Shown in pieces: positions 5,775 to 8,281 of a stretch of 8,281 bases of DNA. The notes below the pieces were generated by a model. It had not been told where the DNA came from. It did no database searches and worked only from the letters and a program-made list of their open reading frames with translations. Where the stretch lies: NCBI GenBank assembly GCA_947451735.1, contig CANGAY010000019.1:1-8281 (forward strand). The letters are read 5' to 3'. The first letter of the stretch is position 1. Every line of letters begins with the position of its first letter. Made by a program: the position numbers and the translations under genes. The DNA comes from Actinomycetota bacterium (GTDB taxonomy: Bacteria; Actinomycetota; Thermoleophilia; Miltoncostaeales; Miltoncostaeaceae).

Positions 5775-6727
5775 GCACCCGCCGCACGGGCCCCCGGATC
5801 ACCAAGACGGGCATGCATCGCAGGCCGGCATTCGGGCGCGATGACCGCGAGATCAACACGCGGCTGGTCACGCTCGACACCGCCGACGGCCACTCCTGGG
5901 ACGGCATGCTGCTTCGCCCCCGCTTCGGCGACCCGGCGTGGCGGCGCCTGCTGGTGATCGTGGTGCACGGATCGGTGGGCAACTACCTCACGGGCGTGCC
6001 GCGCAGGCTGGCGTTCGACCTGGCGCACCATGGGTTCTCGGTGATGAGCATCAACACGCGCCTGGCCAATTACGGGCCATTCTTCGGCGGCGGCATCTTC
6101 CACAAGACCGTGCTCGATCTGGCGGCGGCCATCGAGGTGGCCAAGGCCCATGGGTTCCCCCGCGTGGTGCTCATGGGGTACAGCATGGGGTCGACCGTGT
6201 GCACCAACTTCATCGCAGAGATGCAACCGCCCGAGGTGGTGGGCCTGTGCACCGTGGCGCACCCGGCGTCGCTGCCCGAGAGCCTGCATGCCCGGTGGAC
6301 CCGCTTCGGTGCCACGCCGTCGTACGAGCAGGTGGTGGAGATCGTGGCGCCGGTCGTGGCCGAGAACCCCGACGACCCTCCGGGTGACCGCATCTTCACG
6401 GTGGAGCGCGCCAACGGGCCCCTGCCCACGCCCGAGAACGGCGAGATCTGGACGTACTCCACGTGGTGGTCGTCGCGCAGCCCCGCGGCCCACAGCGCCG
6501 TGTCGCGCGAGCGCATCGAGCGGGTGAAGGTGCCCATCGGCATCTTCCAGGCGGGCAACGACCACCTGATCCAGCCGGGCGAGGGGTACGAACTGAAGTC
6601 GGCGGCGAATTCCGCGGGCAATCACGACGTGCACCTCGACGTGGTGCCCATTGCCGACCACGTGTTCACCGACTGCACCGACGAGGTGTCGGCCATGGCG
6701 GCCGAGTGGCTGGCGGACCTCGCATGA
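5771..6727 (+). CDS. Alpha/beta hydrolase, second of a tandem paralogous pair
   Basis: This 318-residue serine hydrolase is a diverged duplicate of the upstream gene. Its triad is Ser138 (GYSMG, 136-140), Asp264 (AGNDHLI) and His297 (PIADHVF), with oxyanion loop HGSVGN (66-71). Equivalent residues are offset from the first copy by exactly 20 in the N-terminal half and 19 from about residue 206 on, so the two align with a single one-residue gap. Shared blocks include TRxxNxGxxFGxxIF, DxAAA, PSYExxVE and TYxTWWxSRxP. Its 20-odd extra residues are an Arg-rich N-terminus (MSTRRTGPRITKTGMHRRP) with no hydrophobic segment. It starts with a GTG overlapping the upstream stop; GGGGA at 5760-5764 is a fair ribosome site. 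It ends in an ATGA overlap with the methyltransferase gene. The catalytic residues are intact, so it is probably active; the substrate is unknown. Confidence 0.9.
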   Translation: MSTRRTGPRITKTGMHRRPAFGRDDREINTRLVTLDTADGHSWDGMLLRPRFGDPAWRRLLVIVVHGSVGNYLTGVPRRLAFDLAHHGFSVMSINTRLANYGPFFGGGIFHKTVLDLAAAIEVAKAHGFPRVVLMGYSMGSTVCTNFIAEMQPPEVVGLCTVAHPASLPESLHARWTRFGATPSYEQVVEIVAPVVAENPDDPPGDRIFTVERANGPLPTPENGEIWTYSTWWSSRSPAAHSAVSRERIERVKVPIGIFQAGNDHLIQPGEGYELKSAANSAGNHDVHLDVVPIADHVFTDCTDEVSAMAAEWLADLA

Positions 6728-7509
6728 GTGACGACATCCGCACGGCGACCGTGCGTGCCCTGTGGGACGACACCTCGTCGATCTACCACCACGTGATGGT
6801 TCCGGCGCTGCAGGAACCGCACCGGGCGCTGGTGGCCATGGCCGGTGACGTGGACGGGCTCGATGTGCTCGACCTGGGCTGCGGCAGCGGCGCCATGAGC
6901 GAGCTGCTGGCGCCGGGGGGCGCACGCGTGACGGCGGTGGACCTGGCCCCGGGCATGGTGGATGTGGCACGCGCCCGTCTGGCCGGCGTGCCGGGCGTTG
7001 TGCGGGTTGACGTGATGGACGCGCAGGCGCTGGCGCTGCCCGACGCATCGTTCGACCTGGTGGTGGCCGCCCTCAGCCTCATGTTCTGTCCCGATCACGC
7101 CGCGGCGTTCGCCGAGGTGCATCGCGTGCTGCGCCCGGGGGGACGGCTGGTCATGGCCTGCTGGGGCACGTCCGATCAGTGCGAGTCGGTCACCGTGGGC
7201 CGGGTGGCCGCGCGGTTCGCCGACGAGCGGCCCCCGGAGGGCACCCCGAGCGGCCAGGCCCTGGGCGACCCCGATCACCTGCGGGCCCTGCTCGAGGGCG
7301 CGGGGTTCAGCGGCATCGACATGACCAGTCGGCGTATGCGCCTTCGTTACCCGGGCCCCGACGCCATGTGGGCGGCCGTGCGCCACGTGCACGGCGAGTA
7401 CATCCCGGCCGATCGCATGGACGAGGCCCGCGCGGCCACCATGGCCGAGATCGCCCGCGTGGGGCTGCCGCTTCGCAACACCGGCTGGCTCGTCACGGCC
7501 ACGGCATGA
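6724..7509 (+). CDS. Class I SAM-dependent methyltransferase (Methyltransf_11/UbiE-like)
   Basis: This 261-residue soluble Rossmann-fold methyltransferase transfers a methyl group from S-adenosylmethionine to an unidentified acceptor. Motif I is VLDLGCGSG (48-56), the ribose-binding acid is Asp73 in AVDLAPGM, motif II/III spans DAQALALPDASFDLVVAA (99-116), and the post-III block is LRPGGRLVMACWG (136-148). The C-terminal third (about 150-261) would hold substrate determinants and shows no motif I recognise. The frame is open upstream to 6463, but that stretch lies inside the second hydrolase; the ATG at 6724 overlapping its TGA (ATGA) is the natural coupled start. GGCGGA at 6712-6717 is a weak ribosome site. 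The gene ends in another ATGA overlap with the MFS gene. UbiE-like members act on quinones, lipids or natural products, and nothing here chooses among them. Confidence 0.92.
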   Translation: MSDDIRTATVRALWDDTSSIYHHVMVPALQEPHRALVAMAGDVDGLDVLDLGCGSGAMSELLAPGGARVTAVDLAPGMVDVARARLAGVPGVVRVDVMDAQALALPDASFDLVVAALSLMFCPDHAAAFAEVHRVLRPGGRLVMACWGTSDQCESVTVGRVAARFADERPPEGTPSGQALGDPDHLRALLEGAGFSGIDMTSRRMRLRYPGPDAMWAAVRHVHGEYIPADRMDEARAATMAEIARVGLPLRNTGWLVTATA

Positions 7510-8281
7510 CGGACGCCGCGTCGGGCAGCAGGCTGGCGGTGCTGCGCGAGCGCGCCTTCGCACTGCTGTTCTCGGCACAGCTCATCTCCACCATCGGCGA
7601 TGTCATGGCGTCGGTGGCCGTGCCGTTCGCCATCATCGAACTGGGTGGCGGCGCCGCCGACATCGGCCTGGTGCTCGCGGCCCGTGCCGTACCCCTGGTG
7701 CTGTTCCTGCTGGTCGGCGGGGTGTGGGCCGACCGCCTGCCGCGTCGCCTGGTGATGATCGGCAGCGACACCGTGCGCGGCATCTGCCAGGCGGTGTTCG
7801 CCACCATCCTCATCATGGGCGTCGGCGGGGTGCCCGCGATCATGGCCATCATGTTCGTGTACGGCGCGGCCGAGGCGTTCTTCCGCCCGGCGCTGTCGGG
7901 CATCGTGCCGCAGGCGGTCGCGCCGGCGCGGCTGCAGGACGCCTACGGGCTCATCGCCATCACGCCCGCGCTCGGCATGACCCTGGGCGGCGTGGTGGGC
8001 GGCACCGCGGTCGCGCTCATCTCGCCCGCCGGTGCCATCGCCATCGACGCCGCGTCGTTCGCCGTGGGCATCGTGCTGCTGTCGCTGGCGCACTTCCGCC
8101 ACGTCAGGTCGGCTGCGCGTGGCAACGCGTTCCTGGCCGATCTGCGCGAGGGCTGGATGGCCTTCCGCACCCGCACGTGGTTGGTGGTGGTGGTGATCGG
8201 TGAGTCGTTCTATGCGCTGCTGGTGATGCCCGCCATCTTCGTGGGCGGACCGCTCATCGCCGAGCAGTTCCTCGACGGCGC
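7506..8281 (+). CDS. DHA3-type MFS exporter (EntS/MFS_3-like), 3' partial
   Basis: The ATG overlaps the methyltransferase stop (ATGA) and the frame stays open to the right edge, giving 258 full codons of an expected 400 or so. Early helices include FALLFSAQLISTIGDVMASV (18-37) and a second hydrophobic stretch (52-74). Motif A reads GGVWADRLPRRLVMIGSD (71-88), matching the GxxADRxxRR form. FFRPALSGIVPQAV (125-138) is characteristic of the MFS_3/EntS-like group that exports siderophores, macrolides and similar compounds. A cytoplasmic loop (about 197-224) follows TM6, and TM7 begins near 225. No separate Shine-Dalgarno is evident, so translation probably depends on coupling. Its position directly after a methyltransferase suggests export of, or resistance to, the operon's product, but this is inference. 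Confidence 0.88.
   Translation, partial: MTDAASGSRLAVLRERAFALLFSAQLISTIGDVMASVAVPFAIIELGGGAADIGLVLAARAVPLVLFLLVGGVWADRLPRRLVMIGSDTVRGICQAVFATILIMGVGGVPAIMAIMFVYGAAEAFFRPALSGIVPQAVAPARLQDAYGLIAITPALGMTLGGVVGGTAVALISPAGAIAIDAASFAVGIVLLSLAHFRHVRSAARGNAFLADLREGWMAFRTRTWLVVVVIGESFYALLVMPAIFVGGPLIAEQFLDG

Noticed and set aside
6463..6723. 87-codon upstream extension of the methyltransferase frame
   Set aside because: It lies wholly inside the second hydrolase gene and is Arg/His-rich; the ATGA start at 6724 explains the gene better.
5711..7048. 445-codon minus-strand open frame, and another at 6622-7578
   Set aside because: Both are antisense to the hydrolase and methyltransferase genes, with Arg/His/Pro-rich translations; long stop-free antisense frames are common at this GC content.
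7724..8203. Plus-strand open frame inside the last MFS gene
   Set aside because: It is an alternate frame of the DHA3 exporter, whose own frame is open to the edge and carries family motifs.

Overview
This 8.3 kb window is a gene-dense, very GC-rich segment (G/C in most third codon positions, several GTG starts) from a bacterium. The style suggests a high-GC Actinomycetota-like genome: MmpL-type transporter, DHA2 and DHA3 drug-exporter families, actinobacterial-looking glutamate racemase, and TANNNT boxes placed directly in front of start codons as in leaderless transcripts. A deep-branching class such as Thermoleophilia or Acidimicrobiia is possible, but the window does not settle this. No rRNA, tRNA, CRISPR array, insertion sequence or phage gene was seen. 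No stretch over 300 bases lacks a gene; the largest gap is the roughly 62 bp divergent promoter region near 3515-3576.

Layout. (1) The left edge cuts a plus-strand MMPL/RND transporter. What remains is its second half, with an unusually long Ala/Gln-rich coiled coil inserted in the second periplasmic domain. (2) A minus-strand DHA2 (14-helix, EmrB/QacA type) MFS exporter converges on it; the two stop codons share the palindrome CTAG at 2069-2072. (3) Divergent from the MFS gene lies a small YdcZ/DUF606 (DMT superfamily) membrane protein with a good Shine-Dalgarno sequence. (4) After 24 bp, glutamate racemase (murI) opens a compact run of five plus-strand genes: murI, two paralogous alpha/beta hydrolases, a class I SAM methyltransferase and a DHA3/EntS-like MFS exporter cut by the right edge. 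Spacings are +2, -4, -4 and -4 bp, so this part looks like one translationally coupled operon.

How they may work together. Only murI has a firm role: D-glutamate for peptidoglycan. The hydrolase pair, methyltransferase and exporter read like a small module that processes an acyl or ester-containing small molecule, methylates it and exports it, but the substrate is unknown. The main points of interest are the predicted roughly 19 nm coiled-coil hairpin in the MMPL protein, the tandem diverged hydrolases aligned almost without gaps, the attachment of murI to this module, and two candidate leaderless starts. One of these is supported by the only in-frame TTA codon found in the window, which falls in the rejected N-terminal extension.
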